Source: Nageia nagi
Lineage: Eukaryota; Pinophyta
Direction: 5' to 3'
Length of the DNA stretch: 64,000 bases
NCBI GenBank assembly: GCA_050084985.1
Contig: JBITNC010000001.1
Coordinates: forward strand, 21,886,001-21,950,000
In this document: piece by piece, positions 24,640-34,300 of the stretch
Layout of the letters: every line of letters begins with the position of its first letter
Position numbering within the stretch: position 1 is the stretch's first letter
The notes under the pieces: generated by a model
What the model was told of the DNA's origin: nothing
What the model saw: the letters and a program-made list of their open reading frames with translations, nothing else
The model's database searches: none
Made by a program: the position numbers and the translations under genes

Positions 24640-27050
24640 TGTTCAGTTAAGACCTAAATGTATTGTCCTAGACTTTCAACTACAACCCTAAGATTTTGGA
24701 TTGAATATGGTTCCCTTTTCCTCAAAATAGTAGATAACTCTTTCCATCTATTAGTTGAGTCACTTAACACCTTCTTTAACTTTGTATTGGATGCATTTAA
24801 GAACAACTGTATGAGATGTTTTTGTAACCTTGCATATTGATCAATTGGGGTTGGTTATTTCTCCATTGAATTCATCCCAACAATAATCTCAATTATGAAT
24901 GGATGTTCAGCTCTCACAATAATGGGATCTTGAATTTCCATCTTCTCAAATGCAATCCTCCTTTCATACATTTCCAATTCATGTGTGAAAACTAAACATA
25001 ATGCCCTTAAATAGACATCTCCTACCAACAAGTTTGGATTTACCTTCATGTTCTTGGGTAACATATAATTGTACAAATAAAATTCATTTAGTAAGTTTTG
25101 ACCAAAAATAAGGATTTTTTTTATTAATAAATACATTTATGAAAAACTTAACCTTGTCTTTATAAACTTTATGACCAGCAACTAATAATTCAAGCTCAAA
25201 CAACATCAATTTCTCTCTAATCCATAAAGAATAAACATGAGGTGGAACCCTACCTTTTAGTATCTCATGGACATTATGTAATACTTTATATTACCATTCT
25301 TCCATCTTTTCAAGCTTCAAAGCATCTTGATCAGCTTTCTTGAATTTATTTTTGGTAGCCTCCTTGTATTTTTTAAACTCCTTTTTACATTTTTCATAAG
25401 CCTCTAGGGATTCTTTCTTGATCTTTTCTATGTCCTTATTATGTTTCATAAGGCCCTTTTTCAAATTCTTATTTCATCTTGTTCATTTCCTTTTCATAAA
25501 CTATTTTATATACACATGTTTTCTCAAATTCATTGATCTTTTCTATCAATTCTATACATTTAACTTGTAAAGGAGTTAATGCATCTAGTTATTGTTCTTG
25601 CTTCTCCACTACTTGTGTCAAGCCTTCCTTCTCTTGGTTTAGGGTTTCAATTTCTTTTATGACCTTTAACCTCTCAACTACTTCAAAATTCTTTCTTTCC
25701 TCTCTCATCCTCTTTTTGACCTATATCACTTCATTCTTTAATTTTTGTATCATTGCCATCTTCTTTCCTACTACTAGGTTTAGCTACTAATTTGCATTTT
25801 TCAATGCCACATGTTCATGGACTTATTTTGAGCCATCAAAATTTGACAACTCCTCTTTGATGTGTTTGTTGAAACATCTTGAATATATTAAAATCTCCTT
25901 GCCCCTACTGGAATTCTCTATACTGGTTATAGTTTCTCTAAAAGAAGTCTAAAAATCTTATGAGTTAGTAGCTCCATCCTCTTCAACATCCTTTGGAATT
26001 TATTGTTTATCACCAAGTTCTTTAGATTCTTTAGGTACTAGTCTTCAAGTTTTTTAGGTTCATTAGATTCATATAGACCTATAATATCAAAACCTATAGT
26101 TGTATTATGTGTGGATGCATAATCATCTTGTGATTTCTTCTTCTTTAACTCCTCAAGTTCCAACTCATCATCCTCTTCTGAATCAGATAAATCCATTTGA
26201 ACACTAATATGGATTTTGGTTTTAATATGGGAAATTCACTTTGACCTTCTCATTTCATAGAGCAATCATCATCACTACTTGGCAATTCCTATTTTGTTTC
26301 CCTTTTTGCTTCCAATCTCAATTGTGAGTCATAACTATGGGATGTTGTTTCCTTTCCTTTGTAAGAGAAGGCCTAATTTTTTTACCTTTACCTAGGGAGT
26401 TCTCTAACTTCATTCTCTCCTTTAACTCTCATTATCAAAAACTATTCCCATGAAACATTTGGATGTTTCCTTTGTAATGCATATTTCACTAATAATTTAA
26501 TGAGACCATGGTGTGCTAGACTTGATAGATTGTATGTTTCACATTTTCTAGGTAGACTACCCAAAGAAAAACTCAATAAATACACCATGTCTATTAATTT
26601 CTCATTGATCAAATATGCTAGAATTGTAAAATGCTAAGAAAAGAGGTAAGTAGATCTACCTTCATAAGTGAAGTACATAACAACATGTACTATGACTTCA
26701 TGCCATGGCATTGGTAAGTTGACTCTTGAAAAGCCCTACTTTGTCCCCTTGAATGACCTATTTCCATATTTGAATAGCTTTTTGCACTTGGAAGGGTTTA
26801 TCTTGAACCACTCGTCTCCTATGCATGGAAACCCTATTGTTGTCGTAATAATATTTAGAGACAATGAAACTTTAAGCCCTCTAATAACTGCTATTTCCTC
26901 ATCAACTCTATAATTTTGTACAAACTCCTTTGCTATATCTTCATTATATGCACCCAAACATCTAATAAAATCCATCCATCCTACCTTCTCAAAGGCTTGA
27001 ACTACTATAGAAGACTTATAGAGAGCAGCCATGGTGGTTGGTTCCAATTG
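24640..27050 (-). pseudogene. 3' reading frame of the Athila-like element (coiled-coil protein)
   Basis: Behind integrase, on the minus strand, remnants of one long protein are visible. The N-terminal part at 26736-27047 contains VGWMDFIRCLGAYNEDIAKE, YRVDEEIAVIRGLKVSLSL and GFPCIGDEWFKINPSKCKK. It resembles the plant transposon-protein domain found in the extra ORFs of Athila-type elements. Further down (about 26230-25300) acidic and then lysine/glutamate-rich segments suggest a coiled coil. A C-terminal piece is open at 24855-25136. Stops and frameshifts break it. In Athila this position holds the so-called env-like ORF; I see no clear signal peptide or membrane anchor, so an envelope role is not supported here. 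Confidence 0.6.
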
Positions 27051-27073
27051 AGTATACTATGTTATGATTGAAA

Positions 27074-27200
27074 CTCTATCTATTACTCTACTCAATTTTG
27101 TCAATCTTCACTTTGTAACATAATACTTGCATTCACTAATTTGAATTGGCACTATCACTTTCATATGTTATGAGTTTCTATGTTTACTTGTGCAATTAAT
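27074..27200. repeat. 127-bp duplication, left copy, flanking the gag-only element
   Basis: CTCTATCTATTACTC...TGCAATTAAT; appears identical to 29868-29994, which begins immediately after the right LTR of the gag-only element. On the left side, 24 unexplained bases and a fold-back separate this copy from the LTR. Confidence 0.95.
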
Positions 27201-27224
27201 GTCCATGAGATACTAAAAGGTAAT

Positions 27225-27279
27225 ATAATAACCATAGCCGACCTAACATTATTATTGTTAGGTCGGCTATGGTTATTAT
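27225..27279. repeat. 24-bp perfect inverted repeat at the left LTR end
   Basis: Left arm 27225-27248 is the exact reverse complement of 27256-27279, with 7 bases between. The right arm is ordinary LTR sequence (also at 29571-29594), while the left arm replaces the first bases of the LTR, so the left arm is a snap-back copy of LTR sequence. Confidence 0.95.
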
Positions 27280-27552
27280 TATTTCCTTACATTATTATTG
27301 TTATGTCGGCTAGTGTCCTTTCATTGTAGTGGCACCCCTTGGACTCCTATATATACTAAGGAGGTATTATCATTTGAAGATGTCTATTGTTGTGTAATTG
27401 ATGTGATGTAAAGGAGGTTGCCCCCTCGAAGTGGCTTATTACAAAGGAGGTTGCCCCCTCGAAGTGGCTTATTACAGATTTTATCTCTTATTCAATGCGT
27501 TGAGCTCTCTCTTTGGTGATTTTATGCTATTTTGGGAACTTTGTTCATAACA
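27256..27552 (+). repeat. 5' LTR of the gag-only element
   Basis: 297 bp matching 29571-29867. It contains a TATA-like CCTATATATACTAAG (about 27332) and a perfect 33-bp tandem duplication (27410-27442 and 27443-27475). The outermost 24 bases present in the right LTR are missing here. Confidence 0.93.
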
Positions 27553-28339
27553 TTTGGTACCAGAGCAGACGATTCTAGGGTTTCAAGGCTCAAAACTAGT
27601 CATCGTGGAATTTTCGCTACCAATTTTTTTTCGTGAGGATTTAGATTCTGAAATTTATTGGGTTTTTAGAAGACATACCGAAGAAGTTACAGTTCAAATT
27701 TCAGCATCTACTTCGCTATATTTTTCGAGTTACACTCAGGGGAAGTTAAGGTTTATGACTAGTCTCAAAAGCAGGTCGGAAACAGGTGTTCTAGCTAAAA
27801 AGGGTATATCTGAAGTTTTACAGCTCTAAAATAGGTGAGACCTATTGGATTCATTAGGTTACAGATTGAAGTTTATCTGTTACAATTTTCAAGGTCTAAG
27901 AATAAACAGGTAACACAAGGCACTTCGTACAAGTTCACTCTTCTAAAAAATCCAAAAATCAGCACATCTTGGGAAAATTGCAGTCATTTCCTCTTGGACT
28001 ATCAGAATTTGACGAAATCTGTGGCATTGAAAAGAAGACATCTGAGGCTACCATAGGTATAAATTTCAGACTCTAAAGGGCCGAAATTTCATATTTACAT
28101 TAGTTGGAAGGTTGGATAATAGAATAGTCTCCAAATCACGATTTAAAAAGGTACAATTTATTTATTTATTTCTTTAAATTTGCATATATTTTGATTGGAA
28201 GGTCTATTTGGGGTGATTCATAAGCTATTGGAAAGAAAATAAAGAGAAGATTCTTTTAGTTATAGATGTGTTCTGGCATCTTTAAACATAGGAGCTGTCG
28301 TTACTTTGCCAGCACTGCATCCCGAGGAATTGTGGTCTC

Positions 28340-28570
28340 CTACAACGTACTCGCAGTATATCGCTTAGGCCACTGTTGGATTCTCTCACGTACCTTTGAG
28401 TATATAGAGAGGCCATCATGCTCATGCACGTACATGGTATATAGAGAGGTCCTTTAGGATTCCCTCATGTACCGCGAGTATATTAGCAAGGGCCCTTTTC
28501 GAACGGTTGTGCATTAGACAGCACTAGCACAGAATTGAGCTCCCACGTACCTGGCGTATATAGGGAGACC
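28340..28570 (+). repeat. Repeated CGTAC...GTATATAG motif in the leader
   Basis: Five diverged copies of a motif close to CACGTACCTnnGAGTATATAG followed by AGAGGCC start near 28343, 28389, 28426, 28466 and 28543. Each contains a TATA-like core. They sit between the primer-binding site and the gag start codon. Their role is unknown; regulatory or RNA-structural functions are possible. Confidence 0.7.
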
Positions 28571-28590
28571 CCCTAGAATACTTAGTCAAA

Positions 28591-29517
28591 ATGCCACCGA
28601 AAAAAATTGCTACACCAACTAGCCCTCTAGAGGGTTCATCCATGACTATAGCAGAAAGTGAAGACATATTCTTTCGAATATCCCAAGTGGAAGAATTGGT
28701 TAAAGAGTGTGTAAAAAAGGGTGATATGGAGGAATTAAAAAGGGATTTGACAAAAGAGTTGGCGACTAAAATGGATCAATATATGGAAAAGATTTTTCAA
28801 CTCATACAAAACCCAGAGGGAAAGATTCCTAAAGATGTTGATATGGCCCAGGGTTATCAGGAAAATAATGATATTATTCAAGGAGATAAACCCTTCATTA
28901 ATAAGCCTAATTCAGGAGGATATGCTTCTACTGATGGAAGTAATCAAGCATGGTTCTCAAGGGGAATCCAAATCCCCAAGATCGACATGAGGAAGTTTGA
29001 TGGAAGGGACCCCATCACTTGGATATTTCAAATGGAGCACTTTTTTGATCTACACCAAGTACCAGCATCACAAAAAGTAACTATTGCATCCTTGTATCTA
29101 GAGCCTGAGCAGGTTGTATGGTACCAATGGCTTTGTGAACGTAAAAAGGGTTCTATTATATCTTGGTCGATTTTTACAGAGGAACTGATAGCCTACCATG
29201 AGGATGTTAAGAATAATTCCTTCTTTACTCAATTGATAAATCTAAGGCAAGAAGGTTCAGTGATGGAGCACATTCAACAATTTCAAAAGTTGAGTCTTAG
29301 AGTGAAGGATATACCAGATGATAGATTGTTGGATCTCTTTATGGGAATCTTAAAGGATAAAATTCAACATGAGGTGCATCTATTTGAACCAACATCCTTA
29401 GAGATGGCTTTCAGGATGGCAAGGAAGGTTGAAAGTAAAAATATGGCAATGGCAGAATATTCCACATGGGAAGATGAGAAATTTCTACAGAAGCATCCAG
29501 AACTACTAAAATGTTGA
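28591..29517 (+). CDS. Intact gag protein of the gag-only element
   Basis: 308 codons from ATG 28591 to TGA 29515-29517, without interruption. Residues 1-20 are a basic/serine-rich start, 30-75 look like a coiled coil (EELVKECVKKGDMEELKRDL), and about 125-280 form a retrotransposon gag capsid domain. The domain is marked by RKFDGRDPITWIFQMEHFF, YLEPEQVVWYQW, FFTQLINLRQEGSVMEHIQQ and LLDLFMGILKDKIQHEV. This capsid type belongs to Ty3/gypsy elements. There is no CCHC zinc knuckle; the protein stops after KHPELLKC, just 13 bases before the polypurine tract. An open frame in a region where everything else is decayed, plus near-identical LTRs, argues for recent activity. The ATG is chosen because it is the first in the frame after the motif-rich leader. 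Confidence 0.88.
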   Translation: MPPKKIATPTSPLEGSSMTIAESEDIFFRISQVEELVKECVKKGDMEELKRDLTKELATKMDQYMEKIFQLIQNPEGKIPKDVDMAQGYQENNDIIQGDKPFINKPNSGGYASTDGSNQAWFSRGIQIPKIDMRKFDGRDPITWIFQMEHFFDLHQVPASQKVTIASLYLEPEQVVWYQWLCERKKGSIISWSIFTEELIAYHEDVKNNSFFTQLINLRQEGSVMEHIQQFQKLSLRVKDIPDDRLLDLFMGILKDKIQHEVHLFEPTSLEMAFRMARKVESKNMAMAEYSTWEDEKFLQKHPELLKC

Positions 29518-29546
29518 GGACAACATTTTTTTGAAGGAGAGGGGCA

Positions 29547-29867
29547 TGTTAGGTCCCTATACATTATTATTGTTAGGTCGGCTATGGTTATTATTATTTC
29601 CTTACATTATTATTGTTATGTCGGCTAGTGTCCTTTCATTGTAGTGGCACCCCTTGGACTCCTATATATACTAAGGAGGTATTATCATTTGAAGATGTCT
29701 ATTGTTGTGTAATTGATGTGATGTAAAGGAGGTTGCCCCCTCGAAGTGGCTTATTACAAAGGAGGTTGCCCCCTCGAAGTGGCTTATTACAGATTTTATC
29801 TCTTATTCAATGCGTTGAGCTCTCTCTTTGGTGATTTTATGCTATTTTGGGAACTTTGTTCATAACA
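29547..29867 (+). repeat. 3' LTR of the gag-only element
   Basis: 321 bp, TGTTAGGTCCC...GTTCATAACA. It shows the complete LTR, including the outer 24 bases lost on the left side and the 33-bp tandem duplication. Confidence 0.93.
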
Positions 29868-29994
29868 CTCTATCTATTACTCTACTCAATTTTGTCAATC
29901 TTCACTTTGTAACATAATACTTGCATTCACTAATTTGAATTGGCACTATCACTTTCATATGTTATGAGTTTCTATGTTTACTTGTGCAATTAAT
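29868..29994. repeat. 127-bp duplication, right copy
   Basis: Appears identical to 27074-27200 and starts at the base after the LTR. Confidence 0.95.
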
Positions 29995-30690
29995 TTTAAT
30001 TCATGTTAGAAATCCACAAAAATCTCCTCCACTTTAAATAAGCCACATGTCCTCATGTAGAGAGATTAAAAAGTTGGCTTGGACATGAAATGAGGGAGGG
30101 AATGGATAATGATACATAGGGATTGGGTAGGGTGTTATTAATTATAATATTTAGTGTTAATTATGGGTATACAAAATGATGACATGTAATGCTGGAAAGC
30201 AAGAAGTGAATAATTAATAAAAAAATGATACATAAAAGATAATATTGCCAACTAAAAGGAAAAATAAGTTGTATACCATTATGGAAGTACACTCATCATG
30301 GCATGTTATTGTGAAAACACTATCCTATTAGTGAATTATTGGTTATTTGAATTCCTATTGATGTTGGAAAGTGAGAAGTCATGGTGCAGGAAATGGAAAA
30401 TTACTCTTGTTAACTAGAAAACATTCCTATTACTACTAAAATTTGTAATCAAAGAAAATATGTTAGTACTTATAAGCCTCTAATTTCTAGTATAACATTT
30501 ATTCATGGGGAATAAATGTGTCCACAAGAAATTAGAGGAAGCACAAAATAATCTCTCTATATAAATAGATCGAAGAATACAATTGTGAGAGAAAAAGATA
30601 TCAACTATATTCTCTATTCATATATTGGTAGGATTTAGGTAGCAGATGTGGAACCTTGTTCCATACTACTATATTTTTTTCTAATATTAT
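29995..30690. other. Spacer of the Athila-like element, no gene seen
   Basis: Lies between the integrase end and the 3' reading frame of the Athila-like element. AT-rich; a TATA-like CTATATAAATAG occurs on the plus strand near 30578. No coding motif recognised. Confidence 0.4.
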
Positions 30691-32050
30691 TATGTGAACT
30701 CCTCCTTTAAAGATAGTTTGGTATAAAATTTCAATCTATATCCATTAGCCATCAAGGGAGTATTATCTTCATCAATTGTTCTTAATTTAACTGCACCATT
30801 TGGATAGATGGTATCTACTTCATATGGACCCAACCATCGATTTTATAATTTACCTTTGAAATCCATGAATCTAGAATCAAATTAGAGTGCCCAGTCTCTA
30901 GAAGTAAATGTTTTATCTTGAATATTATTATCATGCCAAAGTTTTCTTTGATGTTGAACCATTTTTGTATTCTATACTGCTTGGAATCTCTACTCATCTA
31001 GAGCATGCAATTCATCTATTTTGGCTTATTATGCATCTGATAGTTTTATGCCTAATTTTGATGCTTTCGTTAGTGTTCATATTTCAATTTAAATTAGAAA
31101 AACTACTTTCTTACCATATATCAACTCAAATGGAATGAAACCTATTATAGTCCTCCATATTGTTCGATAGGCCCAAACTACTTCTAGTAACCTTTTTGTC
31201 CAATCTCTTCTATGTATGGCCACTATTTTTATCAAAATATTTTCCAACTCCTTATTTGTGAATTCAACTTATCCATTAGCTTAGCTATGGTAAGGAGTTG
31301 ATTTTTTATGCTTGATTTCATATTCCTTGACTAATTATTCAATAAGATTAGAAGTGAACTATGTACCTTGATCTGCTACTATCTCTCTAGGCACTCCATA
31401 TCTTGTAAATATCTTTGCATAAAGGAATGTAGTAATTACTTTATTGCATTCCTCAAGGGCTTCACTTCCACCTATTTGGTGATATAGTCAGTACAAATAA
31501 AAATGTGTTCATATTGATTGGAAGTAGGATTAATGGGACCAACAAAATCTAACCCCTACTTATCAAATGGTTCTATGGATAATTGAGGTTGTAGAGGCAT
31601 TTTTGAACTTCAAGTTTGTTTTCTCTCTCTTCGGCAGTCAACACATTATCAAACATAGTTGATTGCATCTCTAAATATTGTATGCCAATAATAGCTAATA
31701 TGGAGGATCTTCAATGTTCTCTTTACTACAAAAGGGCATCTACATGGTTCATCATTGCAGGCTCACATGATATCAAATACTTCATCTTCTCTAATACATC
31801 TTGTGATAACATTATCAAGCCCTATGTGATAGAGGTAACCTTCCAACCATGAAAAATAACTTTTTCTAATTAACCTAGCTTTTTCATTCAGTGTGAAATG
31901 TTGGGGTAACTTACCTATGATGAGATAGTTTGCTAGATTAGAATACCAAGGGGTTTGGATTATAACAATGAACAAATGTTCATCAGGAAAGATATCATCT
32001 ACAACTTCATCATCTATGTCATGTGATAACTTGGAGAGAAAATCTACCAC
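30690..32050 (-). pseudogene. Athila-like integrase
   Basis: Minus strand. 31763-32050 carries the segment before the zinc domain: VADFLSKLSH-like start, DDIFPDEHLFIV, TPWYSNLANYLIIGKLPQHF, and a later CIREDEVFDIM. The integrase core follows downward with MPLQPQLSIEPFDK, then GLDFVGPINPTSNQYEHIFI at about 31590-31490 (this includes the first catalytic aspartate), and remnants of the later core to about 30700. Numerous stops, mostly at former tryptophan or glutamine codons. The order integrase after reverse transcriptase is that of Ty3/gypsy. Confidence 0.82.
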
Positions 32051-33530
32051 TATGTTCTCTTTACCTAGTTTGTCTACTATTTACATATCAAACTCCTATA
32101 GAAGTAACAACCAATGAGTAATCCTACCATTTAAAATAGGTTTGTTCATTAGATATTTGATAGTAGAGTGGTATTTATGAACATAAACCTCATAACTTGT
32201 AATATAAAGGTAGAATTTGTTTAAGGAATATATGACTTATAAGAAATCCTTTTCTATTATTGTGTAATTTAAATCAACTCCTTTAAGACATTTACTAATG
32301 TAATATATTGCATGATAATTTTTATCATCTTTCTATCCTAGCACTCCCCCTATTGTTGTGTTTGAATTTTTAGTGTATACATGAAAAGGTAATTTCCAAT
32401 CTAGCCCTTTTAACATAGGTGTGGTAGTTAAACTTATTTTTAGTGAATCAAAAGCTAGCTAAAAAGCATGTGTCAAAGTGAACTCATTACCTTTGAATAG
32501 CAAATCATACAAAGGATAAGTAATCTTACCAAAGTCCTTTATAAATCTTTGATAGTATCTAGCATGGCCAAGAAAGCTTCTAACATCTTTTACCTTCTCT
32601 AGAGGTGGTAACTTTTGAATGAATCAATCTTTTCGGGATCCACTTTCAAACCTACTGCTGATACATGATGACCCAATACTATACCATCTATCATCATCAA
32701 ATGATATTTCTCATGATTCAAAGATAGATTAGTATCTTTACATCTTTTTAACACTATATCCAAGTTTTTCAAGTCTTCTTCAAATGTTTCTCCAAAAAAA
32801 GTAAAATCATCCATGTAAACTTCAACTCTTGAGTTTGTCAAATTTGCAAATATGCTAACTATTATTTGAAATGTAGTAGGCACATTATAGAGTCCAAAAG
32901 GTAAAAATATGCATGCAAATATGCCCCAAGTATAGGTAAATGTGGTTTTGTCTTAATCAAATTCTACTACCTATATCTAGTTATAACCACTGAAACCATC
33001 TAAAAATTAGAAGTATTTCTTACCTGAAAGATGATCAAGCACCTAGTTAATGTAAGGCAAAGGAAAGTGATCTTTACTAGTTGCTTTATTTAACTCTCTG
33101 TAGTCTACACATATGTATCATTTGCCATTTTTCTTCAACACCACCACTACTGGAGATACCCACTCACTATCTTTAATTGGGTAGATAAATCCAATAGCTA
33201 ATAACTTCTATATTTCTTCTTAAAATTTTCTTTCAAAGCTAGATTCATTCTTCTTTGTGGTTAATGCATAGGTTGGGAACCTTCCTTGATATAGATGTGA
33301 TGTTTGGAATATTATGGACTAATTCCCTTCATATCCTCATAGATCCAAGAAAAAATAGCATTATGTTTATGCAAAACTTCAAGTAGTTTCTTCTCTTGGT
33401 CTGAAATCAATTTATTATTAACATTCAACACCTTGTTTGGCAAGATTTCAACAATTTTTTTTGACATCACATCCTCTTCATCTTCATGTAAAAAAAATGG
33501 TTCATCAGTAATGTCCTCCTCATTCAAATG
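32051..33530 (-). pseudogene. Athila-like reverse transcriptase and RNase H
   Basis: Minus strand. The best piece is 32599-32883: PTTFQIIVSIFANLTNSRVE, then VYMDDFTFFG with an intact YMDD box, CKDTNLSLNHEKYHLMM, GIVLGHHVSAVGLKVDPEKI. The N-terminal part lies at 33312-33527 (EILPNKVLNVNNKLISDQEK and LHKHNAIFSW). The region 32050-32590 corresponds to the connection and RNase H part and is poorly preserved. Stops break the frame throughout. Confidence 0.85.
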
Positions 33531-33599
33531 TTGTTAAATTATGGAATGGTCATTGTGTGAGCAAGGTATATTATTCATATGACACTACCAAATTTCATC

Positions 33600-34300
33600 T
33601 TCATCATTTTCCTATACATAAGGTTTCTAATCTAATGTTAAAATAGGCAAAATTTGATTATCAGTATCTTCTAAGTCCACCCACATTACATTCTCATCCA
33701 AAACCATTTTAGTTGGAGAGTACATCATAATACTCTTCTTTACTTGACCATTTAAAATTGTCATATTACCTATTCTACATTCAATGTATGCATTAGTTAT
33801 GGCTAACCATGGATGACCTAAGATGATGAGATATCTAGCCATATTTGTTTTGACCTTAACAACCATGAAATCTATTGGATACTCCCATTGGTTAACAACA
33901 ACTAAGATATCTTCCAATACTCCATATGTTTTAATGGTACACCTATTAGCTAGCTATAAGACCATGCTAGTTGGTCTAATAGAAGTATAACTTATACTCT
34001 TAAGAGTTTTAAATGTCATCACATTTATTGCTACACCTAAGTATACCAAAATGTTGGATATTTGAGTATTGAAAATTGAAACTATTACCAATGGAATCCC
34101 AGGATCAACATATTTTGGAATAAACAACTTACCCAACATTAGGTCAGCTACCTTTCCTACCACATGTATTATCTTTGGCTCTTCTTTCTTTCTTCCTGGT
34201 CTTTTAATACACAAATCTTTGACTACCTTAGCATATATGGGAACATCCTTCAGTTCTTGCAAAAGAGGAATTTCACACAAACATTCTAGAGTTCATCAAT
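33600..34300 (-). pseudogene. Athila-like aspartic protease
   Basis: Minus strand 33954-34280 contains PLLQELKDVPIYAKVVKDLC, a basic segment, and VADLMLGKLFIPKYVDPGIP. The active-site segment reads VYLGVAINVM where family members have DLG(A/S); the catalytic aspartate is replaced by tyrosine. The downstream part 33627-33917 has GHPWLAITNAYIECRIGNMT. Clearly inactive. Confidence 0.8.

Larger units (their letters stand above)
27256..29867 (+). mobile_element. Gag-only LTR retrotransposon (TR-GAG type)
   Basis: A short, young LTR element nested in the 3' region of the Athila-like element. Right LTR 29547-29867 (321 bp, TGTTAGGTCC...TTCATAACA). The left LTR is the matching 297 bp 27256-27552, with its first bases replaced by a fold-back. 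The shared 297 bp look identical. A primer-binding site TGGTACCAGAGCAG follows the left LTR at 27555-27568, and a polypurine tract (about 29531-29544) precedes the right LTR. The only long frame is an intact 308-codon gag; no protease, integrase or reverse transcriptase is present. This fits the described class of terminal-repeat elements with GAG only, which need enzymes from another element. It has a 127-bp flanking duplication in place of the usual 5 bp. Confidence 0.9.

Noticed and set aside
24640-27050. Envelope gene in the Athila-like element
   Set aside because: Position fits, but I see a coiled-coil-like protein without a visible signal peptide or membrane anchor.
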